Assembly: GCA_036495685.1 (NCBI GenBank)
Contig: DASXMJ010000009.1
Span: 1 to 40,393 of the forward strand
Length of the DNA stretch: 40,393 nucleotides
Origin: Candidatus Binataceae bacterium
Lineage (GTDB): Bacteria > Desulfobacterota > Binatia > Binatales > Binataceae
Direction of reading: 5' to 3'
A program made the position numbers and the translations under genes. Numbering within the stretch: the first letter of the stretch is position 1; each line of letters starts with the position of its first letter. Of the stretch, positions 32,601-40,393 are shown piece after piece. The notes beneath the pieces were generated by a model that made no database searches, was not told where the DNA came from, and was given only the letters and a program-made list of their open reading frames with translations.

Positions 32601-33614
32601 ATGTCTTCCCATTCAGCAATCATTTTTCCTGATGACTCCGCCGGCCCGCTAATCAGCGCGATCGATTCTGCGACCAAGTCGCTACGGATAAAGATGTTCG
32701 TCTTCACCGACCCGGCCCTGCTCAGGGCAGTAACGGCCGCCCGCTATCGGAACATCAAAGTTCAGGTAATGCTGAATCCAGCGCGCCGGGATGGTGAAGA
32801 CGACAATGGGTCCACCCGGGAAACGCTCATAGAAGCCGGTATTGAAGTCAAAGACACTAATCCCGCCTTCGGCATGACCCATGAGAAGTCGCTGGCTATC
32901 GATGATGAATTGGCTTTTATAGGTTCCTTGAACTGGGAGACGGAGAACCTGACGGAGACTCGTGATTACGTCATTTGCACCTCTCGTCCACACGAGGTCG
33001 GTGAGATGATCAGCTGCTTCGACGCCGACTGGCATCGCATGCCTTTCGCGCCCGGGAAGCACACACATCTGGTCTGGTGCCCGATCAATGGACGCGAACG
33101 AATCGCGCGATTTATCGATGACGCCAATCACACCCTATTTGTACAAAACCAGCGCTATCAAGACCCGATTGTCATCGAACGTCTGGTTAGGGCCAAGGAA
33201 CGTGGAGTCAAAGTTCACGTTTTGGCGCGTCCTCCGCACACATTAAAGAAGGACAAGCTTATGGAGGGCGTGGGGGGATTGCGCATCATGGACGACATTG
33301 GGATAAAGGTTCACAAACTGAAGAACCTCAAACTTCACGGTATGATGCTTCTGGCGGATGGGATCCGCGCCATCAACGGCTCAATAAATCTGGCTCCGGG
33401 CAGTTTCGACGATCGTCGCGAACTGGCTATTGAGACGCGCGACGACGAGGTCGTCGACAGGCTGCACAAAGCAGCTCACCACGACTGGGAACACTCGCAC
33501 CCGCTCGATCTCACCGACGAGGGATTGCTAAGTGACTTGGAACAGCGCAGCGAAGAAGGTGCAAAGAGTCTGGTGCTAAGTTCGCAAGAGCGAGATCGAG
33601 CAGAGACGAACTGA
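32601..33614 (+). CDS. Phospholipase D-like protein with one altered HKD motif
   Basis: The 337-residue protein starts after AAAGGAGGG. It has two PLD half-domains. The first motif is H94-E-K96-SLAI-D101 followed by GSLNWE, a complete HxKx4D. The second is H246-G-M248-MLLA-D253 followed by GSINLA, in which the Lys is replaced by Met. There is no signal peptide, so it is probably cytoplasmic. Family members include cardiolipin synthases, nucleases and phospholipases. The altered second motif argues for reduced or different chemistry. It follows the ABC exporter by 61 bases, and the two are likely one transcript. Confidence 0.85.
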   Translation: MSSHSAIIFPDDSAGPLISAIDSATKSLRIKMFVFTDPALLRAVTAARYRNIKVQVMLNPARRDGEDDNGSTRETLIEAGIEVKDTNPAFGMTHEKSLAIDDELAFIGSLNWETENLTETRDYVICTSRPHEVGEMISCFDADWHRMPFAPGKHTHLVWCPINGRERIARFIDDANHTLFVQNQRYQDPIVIERLVRAKERGVKVHVLARPPHTLKKDKLMEGVGGLRIMDDIGIKVHKLKNLKLHGMMLLADGIRAINGSINLAPGSFDDRRELAIETRDDEVVDRLHKAAHHDWEHSHPLDLTDEGLLSDLEQRSEEGAKSLVLSSQERDRAETN

Positions 33615-33809
33615 GATGCGCCCGAACAAGGGAATGCTTTTATTCCTGCATGGGTACCAGACAATCAATATTTTTAGATCTACGACTCTTTTTTTGCTGT
33701 CCTGACTGCCTCGGAGCGTCCGGGACCTGAGAGATTTCCCGATGCTAGAGTCGCTAGCTGCTTCCGGACGATGTTTTACAACGGTGGAGGCTACCTAAGG
33801 ATTCTCCCG

Positions 33810-34445
33810 ATGTTAAGTAGATTTGGTTGGCTACTATTTACTCTAAGTCTCGCGTCTCTTGCGGTATCAGCGCGGCTGCATGCGCAGGAAACCAACATCA
33901 TGCAATCCGGAAGTAGCTTCCATGGCATCCGTGACTACCGTGAGGTAATGCCAGGCGTTCTCTATCGGGGCGGAGCGAACAATGGACGCGCTCCCCTGAG
34001 AGACGACCAGCTAAAAGCCCTGTGCGAAGCCGGCTTCGGCACCGCGGTTTATCTCTATCGAGCGGGTTTTTCCGGTCCCTCGACTGTCCAATGCTCAAAG
34101 GGGTCGCTTCGCTATATCACGGAAGGATGGGAAGGCAAGGGGCGGGCCGCAGTTAACCAGCAGATTTACGATGTCATCAAGAGCAAAGACAAGCCGATTT
34201 TCATTCATTGCTGGAATGGCATTCATGCAACCGGAGCCGTCGCGGCGACTGCGCTTATGCAGTTTTGTAATACTTCATCGCAGGAGGCTGTTGCGTACTG
34301 GAAAGTGGGGATCGCTCCCCGGGTGCAATATCCGTCCGTGATCCGCAGTATCGAGAGCTTTCAGAAGAACCCAGAGCTTGAACTGACCCCTGAGCAACAA
34401 AAGCAGTATTGTCCTCAGTTCCCAGGCATGCAGTCTCGAAAATAG
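33810..34445 (+). CDS. Exported protein-tyrosine-phosphatase-like protein lacking the catalytic arginine
   Basis: The ATG at 33810 has AAGGA upstream and gives a proper signal peptide (FGWLLFTLSLASLAVSARLHA). The upstream ATG at 33771 would make a poorer one. The 211-residue protein has the dual-specificity phosphatase layout: YRGGANN near the start, then the P-loop HCWNGIHATG with H133 and C134. The position that should be the signature Arg (C-x5-R) is Ala140. That suggests a pseudo-phosphatase or a different reaction. It is exported to the periplasm. It precedes a second exported protein with a kinase-like motif. Confidence 0.75.
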   Translation: MLSRFGWLLFTLSLASLAVSARLHAQETNIMQSGSSFHGIRDYREVMPGVLYRGGANNGRAPLRDDQLKALCEAGFGTAVYLYRAGFSGPSTVQCSKGSLRYITEGWEGKGRAAVNQQIYDVIKSKDKPIFIHCWNGIHATGAVAATALMQFCNTSSQEAVAYWKVGIAPRVQYPSVIRSIESFQKNPELELTPEQQKQYCPQFPGMQSRK

Positions 34446-34524
34446 GAGTTCTCCCACCCCGGTAAGCTTTTCGCGCAGCGCAATGCCGCTGCCGATCGTT
34501 CATATCGAGCTGCGAGCACACGAA

Positions 34525-36030
34525 ATGCCCAGTCTACAATGCCGAAGCCGCCCGACCGGCAAGAACATCGCGCTTCTGGGATTTGCTTTATGCTGGGCGC
34601 TCCTCCCTGGAACTGGCAGCGGCGCCCAGTTTGAAGGAACGGCGACCAACTATGGCCGCGAGGAGTGTATTACACTAGACCATTTCAGCAAGGAATCTGG
34701 TGCACAGTACCTGGAAAAAGATTCGGCTCAAGAAGCGAAGCTATGCGGGATTGGGTTCGACAGCAAAACCATCGGGCTGTGTCCCAAGATCTGGAGCACT
34801 AGTCCCGGTACGATCGTGTACGACATCACTGGCTCTCAGTACAGCGGACACCCGGAGACCTTCGAAAATGAATATTGCGCGAAGCAAAGGCAGTTAAGGC
34901 ATAAGGTTGCCGGCGTGGATAGATTGGCCGCTTACAAGCAATCTATAAATGGGCAGTTCGGCCAGCACACTAGTGCCACCTTCTCTCAGGCCTCGCCTCT
35001 TTACTACCATTTTGCCCGATATTTCAACACGACCGTAGATGTTCCGGTTGCGACGGTCAGGACTACGGACGCGCACAGACACTTTGCGCGGGTGGCGGTG
35101 AGAGGCCGCGCAATTGCTCCGCGCGGCATGATCCTCGCCGGATGGAACGTCGTCACCTCAGCCGAGCAGAACCCCACCGCCTATTCACCAGTGAACGAGT
35201 TCTACTACGGCGATCCCAAGGACCACCTGATCTATGGGACCATGCTGAAAGCTCAGGGCACCAGATATGGTCCTGAATTTAATGGAAACATCTCGGGCAA
35301 GGGTTATTCCCAACAGTACGAATTCCTGCAAAAGACGCCCGCATTTCTCGCGCTCGCGTCGCCCGAAAACCTGGTTGATGCGATGAGCTCGGGACTCAAT
35401 GAGAGCCGCAAGGACCCGATCGTCGCCAGAGCGCTAGGTCCGAATGTCTCGAGAGAGCAGATGATGTTCTGGATGACCGAATTGTCGGAAATCTGCCTCT
35501 TGGACTACATCTTCAATCAGCAAGATCGTCCTGGAAACATAGACTACCGCTGGGTCCGATATTACGTTGACCAGCAGGGGAAGTTGAAATCAAAACGCGT
35601 CGATTCGAAGATGGGTCATGCGGGAATCGGCTCGATCAAGATGCCTGACGATCTTAACGGAAGCACGAAGGTTTACCTGATTCAAAAGACGCACATTAAC
35701 GATAATGATGCTGGCGGCAGGAGATATACTAATTTCACCAAGAAATTTGACTTGTTGGAAAAGCTAGAACATATGAAAGCCATCACCTATCGACAGCTGA
35801 TTCACCTGTCAAAGGATTTTCAGGCCAAGGGACCGTTGTATAACTATCTAGGGAACACGTTTTATCTTAACGATGACTACACTGAGTTGATCGCTCAGAA
35901 CACGATCCAGGCGGCGAATATTTTGCAGAGTGCATGTAAGGGCGGGAAATTAAGATTCGATTTGGATCCCGAGAGGCTCCTGACGACGGGAAAAGTAGAA
36001 GAGATACCAGTCGATTGCCTCAATCCGTAA
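34525..36030 (+). CDS. Exported protein with atypical-kinase-like motif, function unknown
   Basis: The ATG at 34525 gives a normal-length signal peptide (NIALLGFALCWALLPGTGSGA) and 501 residues; an earlier ATG is at 34483. The middle contains about six Cys that could form disulphides. Residues 323-340 read LLDYIFNQQDRPGNIDYR, which resembles the catalytic D-R-x-x-N loop (D334, N338) of Fam20/HipA/PI3K-like kinases. D360 (RVDSKMG) is a possible metal-binding Asp 26 residues on. I see no clear glycine loop or ATP-Lys. The kinase idea is therefore weak inference. It lies 79 bases after the pseudo-phosphatase. Confidence 0.6.
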   Translation: MPSLQCRSRPTGKNIALLGFALCWALLPGTGSGAQFEGTATNYGREECITLDHFSKESGAQYLEKDSAQEAKLCGIGFDSKTIGLCPKIWSTSPGTIVYDITGSQYSGHPETFENEYCAKQRQLRHKVAGVDRLAAYKQSINGQFGQHTSATFSQASPLYYHFARYFNTTVDVPVATVRTTDAHRHFARVAVRGRAIAPRGMILAGWNVVTSAEQNPTAYSPVNEFYYGDPKDHLIYGTMLKAQGTRYGPEFNGNISGKGYSQQYEFLQKTPAFLALASPENLVDAMSSGLNESRKDPIVARALGPNVSREQMMFWMTELSEICLLDYIFNQQDRPGNIDYRWVRYYVDQQGKLKSKRVDSKMGHAGIGSIKMPDDLNGSTKVYLIQKTHINDNDAGGRRYTNFTKKFDLLEKLEHMKAITYRQLIHLSKDFQAKGPLYNYLGNTFYLNDDYTELIAQNTIQAANILQSACKGGKLRFDLDPERLLTTGKVEEIPVDCLNP

Positions 36031-36430
36031 CATGAGATCGTGTTTACTGAGATTAGAGACACCGCCCGAACCCAGCCCCCTGGGGAGAAACACTAGCGCG
36101 ATAATCTTCCCAGCACACCGAACCTAAACTCGCACTCTATTATGCGACTCAATTTACATTGTCGCGCGGGCATCAGGGCGTGATAGCGATCGAACTAAAA
36201 GTGCATCCATAAAACCAAGACACCCAGGGAGAACCCCTGGCGAGAGTCTTTGAGCCTTATCTCCTGTCAAACCGCCGCGGAGATAAGGCTTGGATCACTC
36301 CGAGGTCACATCCAAGCTCAAGCCGTTTGGACATCGTGGAGATGAATCGAGTTCGTGCATACGACGTTCACCGCCTTGACTAGAGGGTGGGCTTTTTGAG
36401 AAACGAGATCCAGCGCCGATTAGCTTCGCT
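36031..36430. other. 400-base non-coding stretch with two hairpins
   Basis: No gene is seen. CCAGGG-AGAAC-CCCTGG at 36224-36240 and the 12-bp perfect stem AGCCTTATCTCC / GGAGATAAGGCT at 36253-36290 (14-base loop) lie close together. There is no T-run. They could mark the end of the preceding transcripts or a structured RNA. Confidence 0.5.
36253..36290. repeat. 12-bp perfect hairpin preceding the glutathione transferase gene
   Basis: The two arms at 36253-36264 and 36279-36290 are exact reverse complements with a 14-base loop. No T-tract follows on either strand within ten bases. It may be a leader element of the downstream operon or a protein site. Confidence 0.4.
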
Positions 36431-37069
36431 ATGATCACTGTGTACGGTGGATCGACCACGCGATCGTTTCGCGTGCTTTGGCTGCTGGAGGAGATGGGCC
36501 TCCCGTACGCGCTGCGGACGGTCGATCTGCGACACCGGGGCGACGATGCCGAATTCCTGAAAATCAACCCTGCCGGGTTCTTGCCTGCCATCCAGGATGG
36601 CGGGGTAGTGATGGTCGAGTCGATCGCGATCATGGAATATATGGTTGCCCGGTACGGACCGACGGATTTGGCACCAATCGGAAGCGATGCAGCGTTCCCG
36701 CTTTACCAACAATTCCTCCACCTTGGCGAGGCGGGCATGTCAGCATGCCTCAACATTGTGGTTGCCAGCAGATATTTCGCGCCGGGTGCGGAGAGAGATA
36801 ACTGGGGCGCCCGTCAAGCTATCCAGATGTTCCTCAATCGCATGACGCTCGTGTCGCGGCGCTTGGACGAGGTTCCTTATCTTGCGGGCAAAGCTTTCAC
36901 CGCTGCCGACATATCGGTGTGTTACGCCCTTGAGCTGGGTTCCGCCTTGGGCGCTTGCGAGGAGTACAGCCCAGTCGTGAAATCGTACCTTGAGCGCCTC
37001 CGTGACCGCGAGGCATTCCAAAGGGCAAGGAAGAAGTCCACCCCGCTCAGCCAGAGCGCTGAAACGTAG
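36431..37069 (+). CDS. Glutathione S-transferase, third copy
   Basis: This 212-residue protein has a thioredoxin-like N-terminal domain (STTRSFRVLWLLEEMGLPY, with the Ser/Arg site) and the cis-Pro/E-S block GFLPAIQDGGVVMVESIAIMEYM. The helical C-terminal domain has FTAADISVCYALELG. The family form differs clearly from the tandem pair at 23237-24492. It lies 46 bases upstream of a luciferase-like monooxygenase and then a cupin, so the group probably handles one compound. No substrate can be named. The ribosome binding site is weak. Confidence 0.88.
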   Translation: MITVYGGSTTRSFRVLWLLEEMGLPYALRTVDLRHRGDDAEFLKINPAGFLPAIQDGGVVMVESIAIMEYMVARYGPTDLAPIGSDAAFPLYQQFLHLGEAGMSACLNIVVASRYFAPGAERDNWGARQAIQMFLNRMTLVSRRLDEVPYLAGKAFTAADISVCYALELGSALGACEEYSPVVKSYLERLRDREAFQRARKKSTPLSQSAET

Positions 37070-37115
37070 AATCGAAATTCACCCAGAGAAAAGGACTGCC
37101 GTCGAGGTAGGCGCT

Positions 37116-38348
37116 ATGAAATTCATGTACTTTTTTTTGCCCACCCTTCCCGCGACGCTGGAAGAGCGCCGCCAGTTGCGGCCGATTGCCAATCATACTG
37201 AGCGTTGGCAGCGGATGATCAGCGAAGTGGTCGAACTGGCCCAGAAAGCCGAGGATCTGGGCTTCGATGCGGTCTGCTTTCCCGAGCATCATCTGCACAG
37301 CGAAGGGCTCGAAATCGGCGGGTTACCAACTCTCTATCAGCACGTCATCCACCATACTAAACGCATCAAGGTTGGTCCCATCGGCTATGTTCTGCCGGGG
37401 TGGAATCCACTGCGCCTGGCCCTCGAGATCAGCTGGTTGGATCAGCTGACCAAAGGTCGCACATTTGTCGGATTCGCACGGGGCTATCAGGCTCGTTGGC
37501 TCAATCAGATGGCGCAGAAGATTCACGTTAGTGCCACGGTCAGCGACCGGAGCGAGACCGATCGGATCAATCGCGAGGCCTTCGAAGAAGTCTTCCGCTT
37601 TCTCAAATTGGCGTGGGGCGACGAGCCGTTCCGCTTCAAGGGCAAGTACTACGAATACCCCTCTCCGCAAGAAGGGACTCCCTGGCCGGCACACGAATGG
37701 ACCCGCGAGTATGGGGCGTATGGCGAGGTCGATGAGCTCGGACTTATTCAGAAGATCAATGTTGTACCGAAGCCGTACCAGAAGCCGCATCCCCAGCTGT
37801 TTCAAGCTTTTTCGGTCAGTGAAGAGACCGTGCGCTGGTGCGCGCGCGAGGGAATAATCCCGACGATTCTCCTGCCGCAGCCCGAAGTGGTGCGAAAATT
37901 CGTCGAGGCTTATCAAGAGGAGTCTCGCAAGAGCGGCCGTGAGCTGAAACTCGGCGAGAACGTTGGCGTGGTCCACTGCGTCTACCTTGCCGACGATCGT
38001 CGTCGCGCTCTGGAACTTGGCAATCAGGGCGTTTGCGGCACCGGCTTCGCCAGGTTCTTCCATCATTTCGGCTTTTCCGAAGCCTGGCGTGAGCCCGCTG
38101 ATGAAGCCCGTTACCCCACTGGCAAGGTGATGTTGCCGGCCTCGGAAGTTACGATTGAGCGCCTCGCCCGGGTCAAGTTTGCGTTCGCCGGAAACGTTTC
38201 CGAAGTACGCGAGGAGATGGACGCGTTGGTCGAGAATGTCCATCCGGAATGGTTCGTGTGGCAGGGCGACCAGGGCTTGCTGCCGGTCAACGAGATCAAG
38301 CGGCAGCTCGAGATTTTCGGTAGCGAGTTGTTGCCACGGTACCGGTAG
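37116..38348 (+). CDS. Luciferase-like (LLM) flavin-dependent monooxygenase, second copy
   Basis: The ATG at 37116 has GAGGTAG before it; the frame upstream overlaps the transferase gene and is not used. The 410-residue product shows the LLM TIM-barrel blocks LGFDAVCFPEHHLHSEG, PIGYVLPGWNPLRLALEISWLDQLTKGRTFVGFARGY and KPHPQLFQAFSVSEET, and ends with the usual FAGNVSEVREEMDALVENV. It belongs to a different subgroup from the first copy, having ARGYQARW where that one has GFPVG. Reduced FMN or F420 is the expected cofactor. It probably works with the neighbouring transferase and cupin. Confidence 0.9.
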   Translation: MKFMYFFLPTLPATLEERRQLRPIANHTERWQRMISEVVELAQKAEDLGFDAVCFPEHHLHSEGLEIGGLPTLYQHVIHHTKRIKVGPIGYVLPGWNPLRLALEISWLDQLTKGRTFVGFARGYQARWLNQMAQKIHVSATVSDRSETDRINREAFEEVFRFLKLAWGDEPFRFKGKYYEYPSPQEGTPWPAHEWTREYGAYGEVDELGLIQKINVVPKPYQKPHPQLFQAFSVSEETVRWCAREGIIPTILLPQPEVVRKFVEAYQEESRKSGRELKLGENVGVVHCVYLADDRRRALELGNQGVCGTGFARFFHHFGFSEAWREPADEARYPTGKVMLPASEVTIERLARVKFAFAGNVSEVREEMDALVENVHPEWFVWQGDQGLLPVNEIKRQLEIFGSELLPRYR

Positions 38349-38543
38349 TCTCCTCTGCCGTCATCTTGTGAGATTCGCTGCGGGAAGGACGCGCGCTCTT
38401 GGATGGTTCTGGCCACGAACGGAGATCTTCGCGTCCGGTCGAGCGCCGGGCGAATGTCGGAGAAATCAGTGTTTGCTTCCTAACGCTGGCTCGCCTGGGG
38501 GGCCTCGCTGTACTCGGTTTCGCTAGCCGTGTTAGACGGGGGC

Positions 38544-39083
38544 ATGAGTAATCAACCCCCAAGACCACCGTTCATAATTGCTAGCGCATCCGTTCCCGAG
38601 ACCTGTCATCAATACCCGAATAGCGAGGAATACACCGGCCACAAGCGGGCGATCGGCAAAGCTGCTGGTCTTCACAAGATCGGCGTAAACCTGATTCGAT
38701 TGCCCTCAGGAAATCGGAGTTCGTGGCCGCATGCCGAGGAGAAAGAGGAGGAGTTTGTATACGTTCTTGAGGGCGAGGTCGAGGCTTGGATAGATGGCTT
38801 TGTTCACCCGATAGGGCCCGGAGACTTTGCGGCCTTTCCCGCCGGGACCGGCATTTGCCACTGCTTCATAAACAACGGCGCGCGCGAAGCCTTGCTAATG
38901 GTGGGAGGCGAGGCCTCGAGACCGGACAACCGGATTTACTATCCACTCCATCCTCAGCGCCGCAACGACCTGCCACCGAGCGAATGGTGGAAGACGTACC
39001 GGAAAGCGCGCTGGGAGCGCACGACGGGATGCCCGACGCACTTCGACGACAGGCGCACTTTTGACATCTCTGGCCAGCTCTGA
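38544..39083 (+). CDS. Cupin-domain protein
   Basis: The ATG at 38544 gives 179 residues; a GTG at 38529 is an alternative. The cupin barrel is seen as WPHAEEKEEEFVYVLEGEVEAWI (motif 1, with a His and following Glu) and GPGDFAAFPAGTGICHCFIN (motif 2, with the second His). Motif 1 has HAE where the usual form is HxH. The C-terminal helix region is RNDLPPSEWWKTYRKARWE. A divalent metal site is likely but its set of ligands is not standard. It lies 195 bases after the monooxygenase. Confidence 0.82.
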   Translation: MSNQPPRPPFIIASASVPETCHQYPNSEEYTGHKRAIGKAAGLHKIGVNLIRLPSGNRSSWPHAEEKEEEFVYVLEGEVEAWIDGFVHPIGPGDFAAFPAGTGICHCFINNGAREALLMVGGEASRPDNRIYYPLHPQRRNDLPPSEWWKTYRKARWERTTGCPTHFDDRRTFDISGQL

Positions 39084-39265
39084 GGACTAGTAGAGCTGAC
39101 AAGCACGCCCATCTCCGAGTGCCGTGTCCCGGGCTGGGGGAACGACTACCGCTGCGCAGCGCTCCGTTGCGCCCCGTGAAATGATGGCGCGGCAATTCGA
39201 TAGATGGTGAGCCAGGGCTGGCGGACTGAAGTTCCCGCCTTCGCAATCTGACGGGAGCTGGCGTC

Positions 39266-40393
39266 ATGCGCAAAATTTCTTCTGTTCTCTTTGCTCTTCT
39301 GCTCGTTTCAACCCTGCTCGCATTGCCCGCGCGTGCTCAATGGCCTGCCGCGCCACCACTCCCCCGGTGGGGTGACTACGATGACACCCACACTTGGCGC
39401 GATGCCGCGTGGTGGTGGGAGAACCGACCTGAGTGGGTCCGCGCTCATCATCCTGACTGGTGGGGTGACTTCGACGACCAGCATCATTGGCAGCCCGCCT
39501 GGTGGTGGTGGAAAGAAAAGAAGGAAGCATGGTTCCGTGCACACCATCCGGAATGGTGGGGCGATGTGTATCAGGACAACTGGTACCCCGCTCAATGGTG
39601 GGAACAGTACAACCCGAGCTGGGTGCGCCTGCATCATCCCGAGTGGTGGGGCGATTCCTTCCAGGGCGCGTGGTATCCGGCGATATGGTGGGAGATGCTG
39701 CAGGCTCTATGGGCCCGCGAGCATCACCCCGAATGGTGGGGCAATTCTTATCAGGGCCTGTGGTATCCCGCGTCCTGGTGGTGCACTTTCCATCCCGAGG
39801 TCTGCAGTCAGAACCCAGACTGGTGGGGCGCGCCATACGAGGGCGTATGGTATCCAGCCGGATGGTGGTGGCAGTTTCATCCCGATATCTGTCGAGTCGA
39901 TCATCCTGATTGGTGGGGCGACTTCGATGACGCTCACTACTGGCGACCCGCCTCGTGGTGGTGGCAGAACAATCCGAACTGGGTCCGCGAGAATCATCCG
40001 AACTGGTGGGGCGATTTCGACGATCACCACGTCTGGCGCAACGATGCATGGTGGATGGAGCACAATGCTGCTTGGGCCCACCAACATCATCCCGAATGGA
40101 TTGGCGATTACGACGACAAGCACCAATGGCGCGACGTGAACTGGTGGACGGCCAAAGACCCCAACTTCATCCGGGAGAAGCATCCCGATTGGCTTTCGCA
40201 GGTGCAGGCTGGGCTGGGCCCGCAACACGAGGTCGAGCAGCGTAGCCTATCACGTCAGCACAATCAGGAAATTCAAGCGCTTGAACGGCAGCGTCTCGAA
40301 CAGCAACAGGAGCTCGCGCGCCAGCACACCGAGCAGCTCCAGGCCATGCAGAACCGGCACAGCGAGCAATTGAATGCGCTCGAACGTGCGCAC
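39266..40393 (+). CDS. Exported Trp-rich tandem-repeat protein with coiled-coil C-terminal part (partial, runs off the window)
   Basis: The ATG at 39266 has GGGAG eight bases before it and starts a 376-codon frame that is still open at the edge. Residues 1-24 form a signal peptide (RKISSVLFALLLVSTLLALPARA|Q). From about residue 34 to 310 there are about nine tandem units of ~30 residues. Each follows HP[DE]WWGD, then a W and P-A motif (WYPA or WRPA), then WW or WWW, and an R-x-H close. By hand count about 56 of the first 310 residues are Trp. The outer units carry DFDD-x-H; the inner ones (third to sixth) carry YQG-x-WYPA and three Cys. The last ~65 residues are a Gln/Glu/Leu/Arg coiled coil. 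I recognise no family. Confidence 0.85.
   Translation, partial: MRKISSVLFALLLVSTLLALPARAQWPAAPPLPRWGDYDDTHTWRDAAWWWENRPEWVRAHHPDWWGDFDDQHHWQPAWWWWKEKKEAWFRAHHPEWWGDVYQDNWYPAQWWEQYNPSWVRLHHPEWWGDSFQGAWYPAIWWEMLQALWAREHHPEWWGNSYQGLWYPASWWCTFHPEVCSQNPDWWGAPYEGVWYPAGWWWQFHPDICRVDHPDWWGDFDDAHYWRPASWWWQNNPNWVRENHPNWWGDFDDHHVWRNDAWWMEHNAAWAHQHHPEWIGDYDDKHQWRDVNWWTAKDPNFIREKHPDWLSQVQAGLGPQHEVEQRSLSRQHNQEIQALERQRLEQQQELARQHTEQLQAMQNRHSEQLNALERAH

Noticed and set aside
39264..40139. Long frames on both strands across the Trp-repeat gene (39291-40139 plus, 39264-40049 minus, 39707-40228 minus)
   Set aside because: They are out-of-phase readings of a repetitive GC-rich gene. Only the 39266 frame has a signal peptide, ribosome binding site and a coherent C-terminus.
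1..40393. CRISPR arrays, tRNA or rRNA genes, insertion sequences, phage genes
   Set aside because: I looked for regularly spaced repeats, tRNA T-loop patterns, transposase motifs and terminal repeats and found none that hold up.

Overview
The window looks like a chromosomal stretch from a GC-rich, aerobic, uncultured-type bacterium. The gene mix (multihaem cytochromes beside a bc-type quinol oxidase, an aa3-type oxidase operon, many luciferase-like flavin monooxygenases, glutathione transferases and CoA ligases) reminds me of the Binatota/deltaproteobacteria-like soil lineages. That placement is inference from gene content; no rRNA or other marker is present.

Layout. (1) 1-3958, plus strand: the end of a quinol-oxidising, cytochrome bc-like gene cluster, with a cut-off membrane subunit, a 58-residue membrane subunit, an eight-haem membrane-anchored cytochrome c and an exported cupredoxin-like protein. 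(2) 4091-13356: mixed housekeeping and redox genes. These include a VOC protein, an exported protein of unknown function, a gene remnant, a Rieske protein with reversed domain order overlapping a PlsC acyltransferase, a 62-residue membrane protein with a four-cluster ferredoxin, an FTR1 iron permease behind a near-perfect Fur box, two small unknown proteins, 3-hydroxyacyl-CoA dehydrogenase with a RAM-domain protein, and GreA. (3) 13447-15234, minus: a long-chain acyl-CoA synthetase. (4) 15720-22967, plus: a ten-gene cytochrome c oxidase operon (II, I, haem A synthase, haem O synthase, a 46-residue membrane protein, III, a small CxxC protein, a second III, IV, DUF420). (5) 23237-30064, mostly minus: tandem duplicated glutathione transferases, a PaaK-like ligase, a VOC pair, and a TetR / luciferase-like monooxygenase / alpha-beta hydrolase operon. 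(6) 30065-36430, plus: a region that reads visibly more AT-rich and less codon-biased, carrying an ABC exporter, a phospholipase D-like protein, an exported pseudo-phosphatase and an exported protein with a kinase-like motif. (7) 36431-39083: a glutathione transferase, a second luciferase-like monooxygenase and a cupin. (8) 39266 to the window end: an exported protein built of about nine Trp-rich ~30-residue repeats followed by a coiled coil, running off the edge.

How they fit: regions 1 and 4 give a quinol-to-oxygen respiratory chain. The monooxygenase, transferase, ligase, VOC and cupin genes suggest breakdown of organic compounds under TetR control. The features least explained by known families are the Trp-repeat protein and the exported pseudo-phosphatase / kinase-like pair.
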